A DNA stretch of 64,000 bases from Rhizobium bangladeshense (GCF_001662075.1 NZ_LYPL01000016.1:1-64000); one strand, 5' to 3'; positions 1 to 9,118 are shown, numbered from the stretch's first letter. Notes: generated from the letters alone by a model not told the origin. Translations and numbers: made by a program.

Positions 1-45
1 CTTCAACAGATCCCACTGATCGTCCCGGAGAACTTCACCTTCCAT
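1..45 (-). CDS. IS5-like transposase, N-terminal fragment (cut by window edge)
   Basis: Reading leftward from an ATG at 45, the 15 visible codons give MEGEVLRDDQWDLLK. This resembles the opening of the OrfA part of IS5-family transposases, which typically begin with a D-x-Q-W motif. A strong GGAGG Shine-Dalgarno sequence lies about 6 bases upstream. The stretch up to about 105 probably includes the end of the insertion sequence, but I cannot fix its terminal inverted repeat without the other end. The protein continues beyond the window, so completeness is unknown. The call rests on a short match. Confidence 0.5.
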   Translation of the reverse strand, partial: MEGEVLRDDQWDLLK

Positions 46-299
46 CGCTGACCTCCAAAAGTCAGCGTTGAATCTGATTTGCTCCTCAAACGGAATCCCA
101 ATTCGTTAATTTGTCACCACAGCCTAGAGCGTGCCCATCCACGCGGGCCTGCCGCCGGTTTGTCGCTCGAAGTGATGGGATGGTAGATTCCCGCCTATTG
201 GTCGAATTCTGAAGAGTTGTGGTTTTGAGGGCAGCCAAAACTGACTTCAGAACTCGCAGGTTTGTATTGCACCGCAGATTCCAAATTAGGGATATTGCA

Positions 300-629
300 A
301 TGAAATTACGGATTTTAGGCGCATTTGCGCTTATTCTTTCTGCTACAGGTCATGCTCAGGCCGGAGATCGCATGGCCGCAGCCATGTTCTTTCGTGAGGT
401 GTCGAAATCTTCATGCGGTTTCAAGATGACGCCAGAATCGGCAATCAAAGCTGCAACCATCCTTGGAATGTCGGATCCTATCCACGAGCCAGTGCTTTCG
501 GCGGTGTTTGCAGTTTGTGAAGCGGTAAAAAAGGGCAAGAAAGGCAAAACTATTGAGATCCGGGCTCCCGACAAACACAAAGTGATGCGGAAGGTCATTT
601 TGGAAAAAGCCGAGTGGTGGCAAGCATGA
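300..629 (+). CDS. Small secreted protein of unknown function
   Basis: A 109-residue protein beginning MKLRILGAFALILSATGHAQAG, a clear Sec signal peptide with cleavage expected after about residue 20. The ATG at 300 is preferred over an in-frame codon at 219 because it puts the signal peptide at the N-terminus. The mature part has two cysteines (SSCGF and AVCEA) and a Lys/Gly-rich stretch (KKGKKGKT), so a small periplasmic or secreted role is likely. I do not recognise the family. It lies between an IS edge and a convergent methyltransferase gene. Confidence 0.6.
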   Translation: MKLRILGAFALILSATGHAQAGDRMAAAMFFREVSKSSCGFKMTPESAIKAATILGMSDPIHEPVLSAVFAVCEAVKKGKKGKTIEIRAPDKHKVMRKVILEKAEWWQA

Positions 630-772
630 TGCGGAATTCACATCCGGATCGAAGCCGGCGGAGAAGAAGGTGGCCGGCGCCTCATTCTTGCAGCTGGCAT
701 CAGGTTGAGAACGCCGGCTGACGCCAGACTCCGCTCTCGTGCAATGGAAGGCGTGCCCGCACAAGGCTGCCT

Positions 773-1651
773 TTACGGCAAAAACAGCACGTTATACTGA
801 TCGAATTCCCCCGGCAGATCCCGCACTTTCATTTCCTCCTCGCGGTCCTCGAACAGGACGAGGCAATCCTCATAATAGCCTGACAGCGTGGAGATGAAGG
901 CTCTCGTGCCCTCGCGCCCGTAGAAGAGCGGCGTGAACTCCATGTGGAGCGGCACGCGGCGGGCAAGCAGCGGCTGCATCGAGCGGCAGGCGACCGGCTC
1001 GTAACCCTCGATATCCATCCAGACGAGGCCGATGGCGGCCGGGTCGATCGCCAGGTCGGCAAGGATTTCGGATACCGGTTTCACCGGCACGCTGATCTTC
1101 GTGTCGGTCGCACCTTGGCGGATGGCGCTGCTCTTGCCGTGATTGTTGAGGTTCAGGAAAAAGTCGATTTCGCCTTCGCTCTCGCCGGCGGCGCAATTGA
1201 CGAGGCGGACCTTTTCTCCCAGCCGGTTCTGGCGGATGTTGAGTTCAAGCAGCGGGAAATTGCGCGGGTCGGGCTCGACGCTGACGATCTGGGCGTAAGT
1301 GTCGCTCAGGGCGAAATAGACGGTCTGGGTGCCGATATTGCCGCCGATCTCGAGCAGTGTCGCATCCTTCCTGAGCAGGCCGCGCTCGCGCAGGATGACA
1401 ATCAGCCGGTCGACCGCGTCGCGCTCGAAATGGCCCTTCCGGAAGACCTTGCGGCCGATGTAGTCGGCGGGCGAGAAGGTCATCATATGGTCGCCGGCAT
1501 CGACGGTCATCGAGACGACGCGCGGGCCGATATTTTCGACCAGCAGGCGGCGGCCGAAGCGGGTGTCGAAAAAGCGCGAGGCGGCGGCATTGCGCGCCTT
1601 CCGCAGGCGGCGGCTCCAATATTTGGCGGTGAGCCAAGGCTTGCCGGGCAT
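773..1651 (-). CDS. FkbM-family SAM-dependent methyltransferase
   Basis: A 292-residue protein. The SAM-binding motif LLEIGGNIGTQTVYFA lies near residues 100-115, followed by the acidic loop motif VSVEPDPRNFPLL and the later segment WMDIEGYE, all typical of the FkbM methyltransferase fold. FkbM proteins methylate hydroxyl groups of sugars or secondary metabolites; the substrate here is unknown. Its ATG shares one base with the stop of the upstream adenylate cyclase gene (TGATG), so the two are translationally coupled. No signal peptide is seen, so the protein is probably cytoplasmic. Confidence 0.85.
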   Translation of the reverse strand: MPGKPWLTAKYWSRRLRKARNAAASRFFDTRFGRRLLVENIGPRVVSMTVDAGDHMMTFSPADYIGRKVFRKGHFERDAVDRLIVILRERGLLRKDATLLEIGGNIGTQTVYFALSDTYAQIVSVEPDPRNFPLLELNIRQNRLGEKVRLVNCAAGESEGEIDFFLNLNNHGKSSAIRQGATDTKISVPVKPVSEILADLAIDPAAIGLVWMDIEGYEPVACRSMQPLLARRVPLHMEFTPLFYGREGTRAFISTLSGYYEDCLVLFEDREEEMKVRDLPGEFDQYNVLFLP

Positions 1652-3363
1652 CAGTCTTTTCCTTCGAGCGGTTCTGCGGCTTTCTCTCTCGGAATGACAT
1701 AGACTTTCAAGGGTAGCGCCCGGCCGCGCACGCTGATTTCACGGCTTTCGATGCCGGAAAGGTCGGCGCCGGCGAGCTTCGCCACCGGCTCGGAGATGAC
1801 GATTGCCGCTTCGAACTCCTTGGCGGCGCTCTCCAGCCGGCTTGCGACGTTCACGGTATCGCCGATCGCCGTCATGCTGCGCACTCGGCCGTAGCCCATC
1901 GTGCCGACGACGGCCGGGCCGGTGTGGATGCCGATCGCGATGCGCAGCGGCAGCGCCAGCTCCTCGGCCAGTTCGGCGGCGAGTTTCTCGATCTCGCCGA
2001 CGATCGTCGCTGCCGCCTTGAGCGCCTGACGGCAGGCTTCCTCCGGCGCGGTGCCGAGGCCGAAGAGCGCCATGGCGCCGTCGCCGATGAACTTGTCGAG
2101 CCGCCCGCCCGCCTGCTCCACCGCCTTGCCGATGATGGCGAAATAGCGGTTCAGCAGGAAGACGACGTCGAAGGGTAGGCGCGTTTCCGTCAGCGTGGTG
2201 AAATGGCGGATATCGACGAAGAGCACGGCGATCTCGCGTTCGCGCCCGGGGCTGGTCTCCTGGCTGTTGGCGGGAAGGGTGGTTTCGATCGCCGGCACCA
2301 GCAGCGGCGCGACCGCCACGTCGCGGTCAGGGCGCAACTGGCAGGCGAGCCGAACGTCAGGGCCGGCATTGATGCGCCTCAGCGTCGTCTGTTCCATCTT
2401 GTCGGGTGCGGGCAGGCCTTCATAGTCGCCGAGGATCTGCACGCGGCAGGTGGAGCATTGGCCCTTGCCGCCGCAGACGGAGTAATGCGGCAGGCCGCCG
2501 AGTCGGCTTGCTTCCAGCACCGTGAAGCCGCGCGGCACGCGGATCACCTCGCCGCCCGGATAATGCACCGCCACCTGGTCGAGGCGCTCCTTCAGCCGGC
2601 GCCGGGCGCGGGCGACGACAACGATGAGCAGCGAGGCCGAGAAAGCGCCGTAGAGCCCGGCGCGGACCGTGGCGATCCGGGCGCGAATCTCAGGGTCGTG
2701 GAGAAAGTGGGCGTTGAGGTTGACCTCGTAGGGATTGGTCGTCAGCTGATAGGAGGGATCGGCAAGGGTGCGGCCCATCTCAACGAAACCGAGGATCGAG
2801 AGCACCGGCACGAGGATCGCCAGCGCCAGCAGCAGCGGCGCGGCGCCCGCATACCACGGTCGGTAGCGCAGCCAGAAATGGAGGCCGATGCAGCCATGGA
2901 ACCAGACGGCGATGACGCCCAGCACCTGGCGGGCGCCATTCGCCGGGTTCTTGATCCAGAGCTGCTCGACGACCGTCTGGTAATCGTCGATATAGCCATA
3001 GAGTTCATGGGCGATGCGCGTGCCGATGACATGATCGATCAGAAGCAGCGGGATCAGCAGGCCGAGCACGATCTGCGCCGTTTCCCCCTTCGGCATGACT
3101 AGGCTGCGGCGCATGTAGATGGCGCGCAGCACCAGCCCCATATGGATCAGCACCGAGGCGTAAAACACTGCGGTGCCAGCGGGATTGCGCCAGATGGTGA
3201 GGAAAAGGTGGCGAGCCTTGTCGGCGGCGGCGAGCGAAATCAGCCCGAGCGCATGGTTCGACAAATGCAGCAGGACGAAAACGAAAATGACGAGGCCCGA
3301 CCCAAGCCTCGCCCGTCTGATCGCGCGCTCCGAAAAAATCCCTGTGGCTGAGGCCGTCGTCAT
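1651..3363 (-). CDS. cyaC: CyaC-like adenylate cyclase with membrane anchor and 2Fe-2S ferredoxin domain
   Basis: 570 residues in three parts. Residues 20-250 hold about six hydrophobic segments with several membrane-embedded histidines (H33, H37, H74, H111, H156, H162), as in the di-heme anchor of succinate:quinone oxidoreductases. Residues 262-355 form a ferredoxin domain with C297-x5-C303-x2-C306 and C341. Residues 374-560 are a class III cyclase with metal aspartates in FVDIRHFT (D384) and IGDGAMALFG (D428), plus NVASRLE. This is the architecture of Sinorhizobium CyaC, a quinone-responsive redox-regulated cyclase. It would make cAMP at the inner membrane in response to the quinone pool. 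It is coupled to the downstream FkbM gene. Confidence 0.87.
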   Translation of the reverse strand: MTTASATGIFSERAIRRARLGSGLVIFVFVLLHLSNHALGLISLAAADKARHLFLTIWRNPAGTAVFYASVLIHMGLVLRAIYMRRSLVMPKGETAQIVLGLLIPLLLIDHVIGTRIAHELYGYIDDYQTVVEQLWIKNPANGARQVLGVIAVWFHGCIGLHFWLRYRPWYAGAAPLLLALAILVPVLSILGFVEMGRTLADPSYQLTTNPYEVNLNAHFLHDPEIRARIATVRAGLYGAFSASLLIVVVARARRRLKERLDQVAVHYPGGEVIRVPRGFTVLEASRLGGLPHYSVCGGKGQCSTCRVQILGDYEGLPAPDKMEQTTLRRINAGPDVRLACQLRPDRDVAVAPLLVPAIETTLPANSQETSPGREREIAVLFVDIRHFTTLTETRLPFDVVFLLNRYFAIIGKAVEQAGGRLDKFIGDGAMALFGLGTAPEEACRQALKAAATIVGEIEKLAAELAEELALPLRIAIGIHTGPAVVGTMGYGRVRSMTAIGDTVNVASRLESAAKEFEAAIVISEPVAKLAGADLSGIESREISVRGRALPLKVYVIPREKAAEPLEGKD

Positions 3364-3546
3364 TCATTCCCGTTCTTGTCGATGGAACCGCAGGCCCATA
3401 GAGATTGCGAAAAAGGCGGAATTGCTTCGAGCGCGATCACATTCCATATGCTTATGCGCAAGTTTTAGGGAAAGGGACAATAGCGGAATATTTCGCCCGG
3501 CCGCGAGCGCCGATTTGGAAACAGTCTGTCTTATGAGGGATGCCGC

Positions 3547-4638
3547 ATGCGGGTGGCTTTCTACGCGCCGATGAAATCGCCGAACCATCCGGTGCCGTCG
3601 GGCGATCGGCTGATGGCGCGGCTGCTGATCCGGGCGCTGGAGCTTGCCGGGCACGCGGTTGAGGTCGTCTCCGAATTCCGCAGCTATGCCGCAGCGCCGG
3701 AGGCGGCAGCCGCGCTCGAGCCCGCCATCCGCGCCGAAGATGAGCGGCTCAGGCTGAAATGGCAATCGGCGCCGCGCCCCGAGCTCTGGTTCTGCTACCA
3801 CCCCTATTACAAGTCGCCCGACCCCTTCGGGCCTGCGATATCGGCCGAATTCGCCATTCCCTATGTCACTGCCGAGGCCTCCTATGCAGCAAAGCGCGAC
3901 GGGACCGGGTGGGCGGCACAGCAGAAGCGTGTGGGCGAGGCGGTCCTGCAGGCGGCGGTCAATATTTGCTTCACCGAGCGCGACCGGGTCGGGCTTTCGG
4001 CCGCCTTTCCGACGGCGCGGCTTGCCAGCCTGAAACCCTTCATCGATCCGGCGCTCTTCGAAGTGCTGCCACCCAGGCCGGATCCGCGCCGGCTGGTGAC
4101 GGTGGCGATGATGCGGGCAGGGGACAAGATGGAGAGTTACGCGATGCTTGCAAAAGCATTGCGGCTGATCGAAGACAGGCCGTGGAGCCTTTCCATCATC
4201 GGCGACGGGCCGATGCGGCATGAAGTGCAGGCGCTGTTTGCCGACTTTTCCCTTCGCGTCGAATGGTTGGGCGCCTTGGGCGCCGCCGAGATTGCCGGAT
4301 TGCTGGGGCGCGGCGGCCTCTATGTCTGGCCGGGTTGCGGCGAGGCTTACGGGCTTGCCTATCTGGAGGCGCAGGCGGCCGGCCTGCCTGTGGTCGCGCA
4401 GGCAACGGCGGGCGTGCCGGCCGTCGTCGAGGCTGGCGTCACGGGTCTTTTGACGCCGGATGGAGAGGTTGCCGCTTATGCCGCGGCGGTGGCCGCCCTG
4501 CTCGACGACGGAAAGAAGCGTGAGGTGATGGGGCAGGCGGCACGACGCTTCGTGCTCGAGCAGCGTTCGCTTGAGACGGCTACGCGCGCCTTGGACGGGA
4601 TTTTGCGCGAAAGCGTCGGAACAGGAGCCGGAGAATGA
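3547..4638 (+). CDS. GT4-type glycosyltransferase
   Basis: A 363-residue GT-B glycosyltransferase. The N-terminus MRVAFYAPMKSP is the usual first strand of the acceptor domain, and P-SGDRLMARLL follows. The C-terminal donor domain has LSIIGDGPMRHEV, then GCGEAYGLAYLEAQAAGLPVVA, the E-x7-E nucleotide-sugar motif of family GT4. The sugar and acceptor cannot be told from sequence. The gene overlaps the next by four bases (ATGA), and that gene encodes a deacetylase-like protein. The pair probably acts on a cell-surface or lipid-linked glycan. It runs divergently from cyaC across a 180-bp gap. Confidence 0.87.
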   Translation: MRVAFYAPMKSPNHPVPSGDRLMARLLIRALELAGHAVEVVSEFRSYAAAPEAAAALEPAIRAEDERLRLKWQSAPRPELWFCYHPYYKSPDPFGPAISAEFAIPYVTAEASYAAKRDGTGWAAQQKRVGEAVLQAAVNICFTERDRVGLSAAFPTARLASLKPFIDPALFEVLPPRPDPRRLVTVAMMRAGDKMESYAMLAKALRLIEDRPWSLSIIGDGPMRHEVQALFADFSLRVEWLGALGAAEIAGLLGRGGLYVWPGCGEAYGLAYLEAQAAGLPVVAQATAGVPAVVEAGVTGLLTPDGEVAAYAAAVAALLDDGKKREVMGQAARRFVLEQRSLETATRALDGILRESVGTGAGE

Positions 4639-5387
4639 GCGAAGGCAAGAGCTGGGAGCCGCTGCGCCGCGAGCTTGACCGCTGGCAGGCCGCCGGCCGC
4701 GTGGCGCGGTTCTGGCTGCGCGATGACGATGCCGTCGAGCCGACGCCTGATCTGGAGACCTTGCTGGCGCTGACCGGTCGGCACGACATTCCGTTGACGC
4801 TCGCCGTCATTCCCGGTCTGACCGGCGAAGCATTGGCCGCGCGGCTGGCGGAGGAAGCGTCCGTCGCCGTCGCGGTGCATGGCTGGTCTCACACCAATCA
4901 TGCCGGGCGTGAGCGCAAGAAGCAGGAACTCGGCAGCGAGCGGCCGGCGGACATCGTTCTCGCTGAATTGCGCGACGGGTTTCGGCTGCTGCAGCGGCTG
5001 CATCCCGCCCGCTTTGTGCCGATCCTGGTGCCGCCGTGGAACCGGATCCACGCCGCCCTCATCCCTGCTCTGCCTGATGTCGGCTTTGTAGCGCTTTCGG
5101 TCTACGGGCGGGCAAAGCGGGACGGGCCGATGCCGCTTCTCAACACCCATGTCGACATTATCGACTGGCATGGCACACGCGGTGGCCGCAGCGAAGAGGA
5201 ACTGGTTGCCGAACTGGTGGCCGAGCTTGGCGACCGGTTTGCCGGCAGCGACGAGCCTATCGGTATTCTCACCCATCATCTCGTGCATGACGCCGCCGCC
5301 TGGGATTTCCTGTCGGCGCTATTCGAGCAGACAGGCCGACACCCCGCCGTCCGCTGGTCGCCGGCGCATGCACTTCTAGAAGTGTAA
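4635..5387 (+). CDS. Polysaccharide deacetylase-like (NodB-fold) protein
   Basis: A 250-residue protein whose order of motifs suggests a carbohydrate esterase 4-like (NodB-fold) barrel. RFWLRDDDAV (about residues 24-33) supplies the acidic DD, AVAVHGWSHTNH (about 78-89) supplies the metal-binding His-x3-His, and FVPILVPPWNR is the third motif. GILTHHLVHD near the C-terminus resembles the last catalytic histidine segment. There is no signal peptide, so the substrate is probably a cytoplasmic or lipid-linked glycan intermediate. The gene is translationally coupled to the preceding GT4 gene, which supports joint action on one saccharide. Confidence 0.8.
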   Translation: MSEGKSWEPLRRELDRWQAAGRVARFWLRDDDAVEPTPDLETLLALTGRHDIPLTLAVIPGLTGEALAARLAEEASVAVAVHGWSHTNHAGRERKKQELGSERPADIVLAELRDGFRLLQRLHPARFVPILVPPWNRIHAALIPALPDVGFVALSVYGRAKRDGPMPLLNTHVDIIDWHGTRGGRSEEELVAELVAELGDRFAGSDEPIGILTHHLVHDAAAWDFLSALFEQTGRHPAVRWSPAHALLEV

Positions 5388-6284
5388 TCAGGCGGCGTGA
5401 ACCCGTCCGAGAAAGTCCCGCATGAGGGCGGCGACCTCGTCGAGGTGGGTCTCGAGCAGCCAGTGGCCGCCGCCGAGCAGATGCAGTTCGGCGTCCGGCA
5501 GATCGCGGAGATAGGCGCGTGCCGACTTTTCCGGCATGTAATGGTCGTTCGGCCCCCAGACGATCAGGGTCGGCGGCTGGAAGTCCCTGAGATATTTGCG
5601 GTGCTCGGGAAACCAGGCGCGGTTTTCCCTGAGGCCGGCGATCAGATCGATGGCGATTTGCTTGCGCTGCGGCGTCATCAATGACCAGTGCAGCGTCCAG
5701 AGGTCCGGCGGGATGGCATCGGCAAGAGGCGGTGGCAGGTCGTTGAGGAATTCCTCCTTGAATGTCTTCTCGCTGATCGCTTCCGCCAGCACCTTCCTCA
5801 TCTCTGCGGGCGGTAGGCTCCACGTCGCCTCGATATCGGCATATTTCGGCCCGAGCGCATCCTCGTAGGGAATGTCGCCGTTCTGAATGATGAGCGCTAC
5901 GACGCGCCGCGGCGCTCTGATCGCCAGCCGCGCACCGATCGGCGAGCCGAAATCATGGACGTAGAGGGCGAAGCGGCCGACATCGACCGCACCGACGAAG
6001 GACTCCAGCCAAGCGGCGTAACCATCGAAACTGTAGTCGAAATCATCAGGGGTGCCGCTGTAGCCTGCGCCCGGGAAATCCGGAGCGATCAGACGCCAGC
6101 GATCGGCAAGGCGCGGCATCAGATTGCGAAATTCATAGGACGAGCAGGGATAGCCGTGCGGCAGCAGCAGGACAGGCGCGTCCGGCGGACCGGCCTCGCG
6201 ATAGAAAGTCTCGATGCCGGCAACGGTGATGCGGCGATGCCGGACGAGCGCGGCGACGGGAGGGTTTTCGATGGGGCCGTTCAC
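5388..6284 (-). CDS. Alpha/beta hydrolase, epoxide hydrolase / haloalkane dehalogenase type
   Basis: A 298-residue alpha/beta hydrolase starting at a GTG that overlaps the stop of the upstream gene by four bases (GTGA). LPHGYPCSSYEFRNL is the oxyanion-hole segment. The nucleophile elbow YVHDFGSPIGARLA has aspartate, not serine, as in epoxide hydrolases and haloalkane dehalogenases. IVWGPNDHYMP carries the acid and GGHWLLE the catalytic histidine. The protein would therefore hydrolyse through an Asp-ester intermediate. The substrate is unknown. It is co-transcribed with a GFA-family protein. Confidence 0.85.
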   Translation of the reverse strand: MNGPIENPPVAALVRHRRITVAGIETFYREAGPPDAPVLLLPHGYPCSSYEFRNLMPRLADRWRLIAPDFPGAGYSGTPDDFDYSFDGYAAWLESFVGAVDVGRFALYVHDFGSPIGARLAIRAPRRVVALIIQNGDIPYEDALGPKYADIEATWSLPPAEMRKVLAEAISEKTFKEEFLNDLPPPLADAIPPDLWTLHWSLMTPQRKQIAIDLIAGLRENRAWFPEHRKYLRDFQPPTLIVWGPNDHYMPEKSARAYLRDLPDAELHLLGGGHWLLETHLDEVAALMRDFLGRVHAA

Positions 6285-6655
6285 CAGCGATCTTCCTCGT
6301 GCTGCTCTGCGCCCTCGACCGGCCGCAGCCATGGTTCGCGGCGCTTGATCCAGAGTTCATAACGCGGCACAAGCGGTGTCGGGGCTTCGGACAGGATGCC
6401 GAGTTTGATTTCCGCCTCTTCCACATCGGCGGAAAACAGCCGCGAGCCGCAGCCGGTGCAAAAACGCCGGCCGTGGAACTCGCCGGTTTCTCCGGAATAT
6501 TCGAACTGGCCGGCCGGCCAGATTCCATAGAAGGTGAAGGCCGAGCCGCTCTCCTTCCTGCAATCGGTGCAATGGCAAATGCCGACGCGCAAGGGTTCGC
6601 CGCGAACAGAAAGCTGCACCTGCCCGCAAAGGCATTGTCCTGACAACACAGTCAT
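6281..6655 (-). CDS. GFA-family zinc protein (CENP-V/GFA domain)
   Basis: A 124-residue protein with the cysteine pattern of the GFA domain: GQCLCGQVQL, then CHCTDCRKESGSAF, and FCTGCGSRLF. These bind zinc ions. The ATG at 6655 has a GGGGA ribosome site and is preferred to an ATG 18 bases upstream. The family was named after a glutathione-dependent formaldehyde-activating enzyme, but most members have no proven activity, so no reaction is assigned here. It overlaps the downstream alpha/beta hydrolase by four bases. Confidence 0.87.
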   Translation of the reverse strand: MTVLSGQCLCGQVQLSVRGEPLRVGICHCTDCRKESGSAFTFYGIWPAGQFEYSGETGEFHGRRFCTGCGSRLFSADVEEAEIKLGILSEAPTPLVPRYELWIKRREPWLRPVEGAEQHEEDRW

Positions 6656-6779
6656 GGCTGATCCCCGCTTCATCGATCTTGCGCTGCCGGGGAAACGGTC
6701 GGGCCCGGCTACTGTTCCGTCGGGAAAGCGCAGACGTACGGGCTGCGACAGGCCGAGGTGGCGCCGAGAACGGAGCGGG

Positions 6780-7610
6780 TCAGATCACCACGGTCTGATT
6801 GTCGCGCGCGGCAAAGGCACCGGGGAAGGCGGCCTCGGCCTGCGCTTCCATCTGCGCCAGCTGCTCGTCCGTGCGGGAGGGGGCGTGATGAAACAGCGCG
6901 AAGCGCTTGGCGCCGGCCATTTTCGCAAGCTCGGTGCCGTGTTGCCAGGTCGAATGACCGAAGCCCTTGAAACGCTGCATCTCGTCTTCATTGTAGGTGC
7001 AGTCGTAGACGACCAGATCGGCGCCCTGCATCATTTCCAGCGAGACGGGATCATAGCTGCCGGGATTGTGCTCGATGTCGTAGATCAGAGCGATCGAACG
7101 GCCCTGCCATTCGATGCGGTAACCGATGGCGCCGCCCGGATGGTTCAGCGTGAAGGTCCTGATTTCGATGCCCTCACGCGGGGTCAGAACCTGACCGGCA
7201 TGGAAATCGCGGAAATTCATCGTCGCCTGGCAGATGTCGGTCTTGACGGGGAACCAAGGCGGGCTGATGAACTGCTCGACCATTTCCCGAGTGCTCATCT
7301 TGCCGTCGAGATGGCCCGACCAGATGTTGACGTTGATCGAGGGATAGTAGATCGCCTTGAAGAAGGGCAGGCCGATGATGTGGTCGTAATGGCAGTGGCT
7401 GAAGAAGAGATCGACGTCGCTGACGCCGTCGGCGAGCAACGACAGCCCGGCCTCGCGTAGGCCGGAGCCTGCGTCAAAAAGCATCCGATGGTTTCCGCAG
7501 CGAATTTCGATGCAGGATGTGTTGCCGCCGTAGCGGTCGAATTCGGGGCCCGATACGGGAATGCTGCCGCGGACGCCCCAAAATTTTATCTGAAACTGTT
7601 CTGTCGTCAT
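6780..7610 (-). CDS. MBL-fold metallo-hydrolase
   Basis: A 276-residue metallo-beta-lactamase-fold protein. KFWGVRGSIPVSG and RYGGNTSCIEI at the N-terminus are typical of a widespread bacterial MBL subgroup. FFSHCHYDHIIGLPF is the H-x-H-x-D-H metal motif. Later metal-ligand histidines and aspartate appear in TLNHPGGAIGY, YDIEHNPG, DCTYNEDE and HSTWQHG. Two metal ions and hydrolysis of a phosphodiester or ester are expected. Some members are cyclic-nucleotide phosphodiesterases, but nothing in the sequence decides that here. Confidence 0.83.
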   Translation of the reverse strand: MTTEQFQIKFWGVRGSIPVSGPEFDRYGGNTSCIEIRCGNHRMLFDAGSGLREAGLSLLADGVSDVDLFFSHCHYDHIIGLPFFKAIYYPSINVNIWSGHLDGKMSTREMVEQFISPPWFPVKTDICQATMNFRDFHAGQVLTPREGIEIRTFTLNHPGGAIGYRIEWQGRSIALIYDIEHNPGSYDPVSLEMMQGADLVVYDCTYNEDEMQRFKGFGHSTWQHGTELAKMAGAKRFALFHHAPSRTDEQLAQMEAQAEAAFPGAFAARDNQTVVI

Positions 7611-7911
7611 CGTTTTTCAAACCGGCCTTCCCGCTTCGCCATCGTACTCATAGTTTATCCCGATGCGAAGCAGCAGAATTCCACGGGTTGCCTGCGCCCC
7701 CTTTCATTCTCCTAACCGCTAGCGGAAGAAGGAGTAGATTTTCCTAAGCAATCGGCTTTCGCGTCGGAAAGCAACCCAGTATGGTTGGTTTTCGGTAAAT
7801 GGGCTGCTCGAGGCGGGCGTTTTCCGCAAGTCATGCCTATTAGATGGTTGCGCGCGATCGAAAAAACAATTGCCGCGCTCCCGCGCCGTTGTCTCTGACG
7901 TTGCAACAGGC
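7611..7911. other. Intergenic stretch, no gene seen
   Basis: About 300 bases between the MBL-fold gene start and the end of pcaB. I find no open frame with coding character, no strong T-tailed hairpin and no repeat shared with the rest of the window. It should hold the promoter of the MBL-fold gene and the 3' end of the pca transcript. Confidence 0.5.
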
Positions 7912-8958
7912 TCAGGCGCTTCCCAGACGCTTGATATTGCCGGCCAATTCTCCTGCCAGCCTCAGGCTGGCAGCCGTTGCCATGGCCATTTGCGGCAGCA
8001 GCAGCCATTCAAGCGTCCAGGCCGCACCAGAGCGGTCCTGTTCGTGGACAAGGGACTGGTGGATGCCGGACAGCGCTGTGGCGTTGAAGCGGGCAAGTGA
8101 GACCAGGACTTCGGCGGCGACTGGGTTCTGTTTGTGCGCCATGGCCGAGGAGGTGCCGCCGCTTGCCATTTCGATCTCATCACCTGCTTGGGCGAGCAGG
8201 GCGATATCCTGGCCGATCTTGCCGAGGCTGCCCGAGATCGAGGCAAACAGGCCGGATATATCGGCGATCACAAGGCGGGCACTCTGCCATTGCGCGACGT
8301 CGGTGAGGCCGAGCTCCTGGGCGAGCGAGGCGCGCACGGCTGCGGCCTGCGGTCCGAGCTTGTCGAGTGTGCCGGCCGCGCCGCCGAACTGAATGGGAAA
8401 ACCGTGCTCGGTCAGGCGGTCGCGATAGGTCGTCAGCGGCGCGCGCCAGGCAGCAAGACGGTCGGCGACGGTGATCGGGATCGCCGCCTGCATGCGGGTG
8501 TGCCCCATCAGCCTATTGCCGCCGAACCGGTGCTCCAGTGCATCGAGGCCGGAGACGATAGCGGAAAGCCGGCCGGCAAACAGGAAAACCACCGCCTTTA
8601 GCCGGATCATCAGACTAGTGTCGATCACATCCTGGCTGGTGGCGCCGAGATGCAGGCTCTTGCCCGCTTCCTCGCCGACAGCGGCGCGCAGTTGCTTGAC
8701 GAGGTCGGGGACGACGACGCCATCGCGCGCCGTTGCCGCGCGAAGACTGGCGAGATCAGGAGAAAAGCCGGCGCAGGCTTCGGCGATCCTTCTTGCCGCT
8801 TCGCCGGGCAGGACGCCGTGTGCGGCTTCGGCTTTGGCGAGCGCGGCCTCGAAGGAAAGCATGGCGCGAATATCGGCCTCGGCGGAGAAGTAAGGCGCGA
8901 TTTCATCGTCGCCGACGAGGCCGGAGAGGAAGGGATGGTCGAAGGGCGATGCGGTCAT
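7912..8958 (-). CDS. pcaB: 3-carboxy-cis,cis-muconate cycloisomerase
   Basis: A 348-residue member of the fumarase/aspartase superfamily with the signature SGGTSSAMAHKQNPVAAEV. It converts 3-carboxy-cis,cis-muconate, the product of protocatechuate ring cleavage, to 4-carboxymuconolactone in the beta-ketoadipate pathway. HLGATSQDVIDTSLM is the second conserved region. It is the last gene of pcaDCHGB and is separated from pcaG by a 160-bp repeat-containing gap, unlike the overlapping genes before it. At 348 residues it is somewhat shorter than the roughly 450 of the Pseudomonas enzyme; short forms are common in rhizobia. Confidence 0.93.
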   Translation of the reverse strand: MTASPFDHPFLSGLVGDDEIAPYFSAEADIRAMLSFEAALAKAEAAHGVLPGEAARRIAEACAGFSPDLASLRAATARDGVVVPDLVKQLRAAVGEEAGKSLHLGATSQDVIDTSLMIRLKAVVFLFAGRLSAIVSGLDALEHRFGGNRLMGHTRMQAAIPITVADRLAAWRAPLTTYRDRLTEHGFPIQFGGAAGTLDKLGPQAAAVRASLAQELGLTDVAQWQSARLVIADISGLFASISGSLGKIGQDIALLAQAGDEIEMASGGTSSAMAHKQNPVAAEVLVSLARFNATALSGIHQSLVHEQDRSGAAWTLEWLLLPQMAMATAASLRLAGELAGNIKRLGSA

Positions 8959-8979
8959 GGTCTGCTCTTTGTGGCTGTG

Positions 8980-9085
8980 GCCCCCTCATCCGGCTGCCGT
9001 CCTTCGGACCCCCGAGGGGAGAAGGGATTTGGGGCACTGTTCCCCTCTCCCACGAGGAGAGGATAGGATGCGGGGGCTACCTGCA
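8980..9085. repeat. Intergenic palindromic repeat between pcaG and pcaB
   Basis: The left part begins GCCCCCTCATCCGGCTGCC and the right part ends near GGATGCGGGGGC. They make an imperfect inverted repeat, with an inner AGGGGAG...CTCCC-type pairing. This form is common between rhizobial genes. Here it interrupts an otherwise overlapping operon and could act as an mRNA stability or processing element. Confidence 0.6.
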
Positions 9086-9118
9086 CTGAACCTCATGGAT
9101 AAGCAATTCGCGAGCCTT

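Noticed and set aside
2203..3102. Long open frame on the plus strand opposite cyaC (299 codons)
   Set aside because: The codon pattern is the antisense shadow of a GC-rich gene; no ribosome site and a composition full of Asp, Arg, Glu, His and Gln as in other shadows.
3364..4221. Minus-strand open frame of 285 codons opposite the glycosyltransferase
   Set aside because: Shadow of the GT4 gene and the promoter gap; no motif found.
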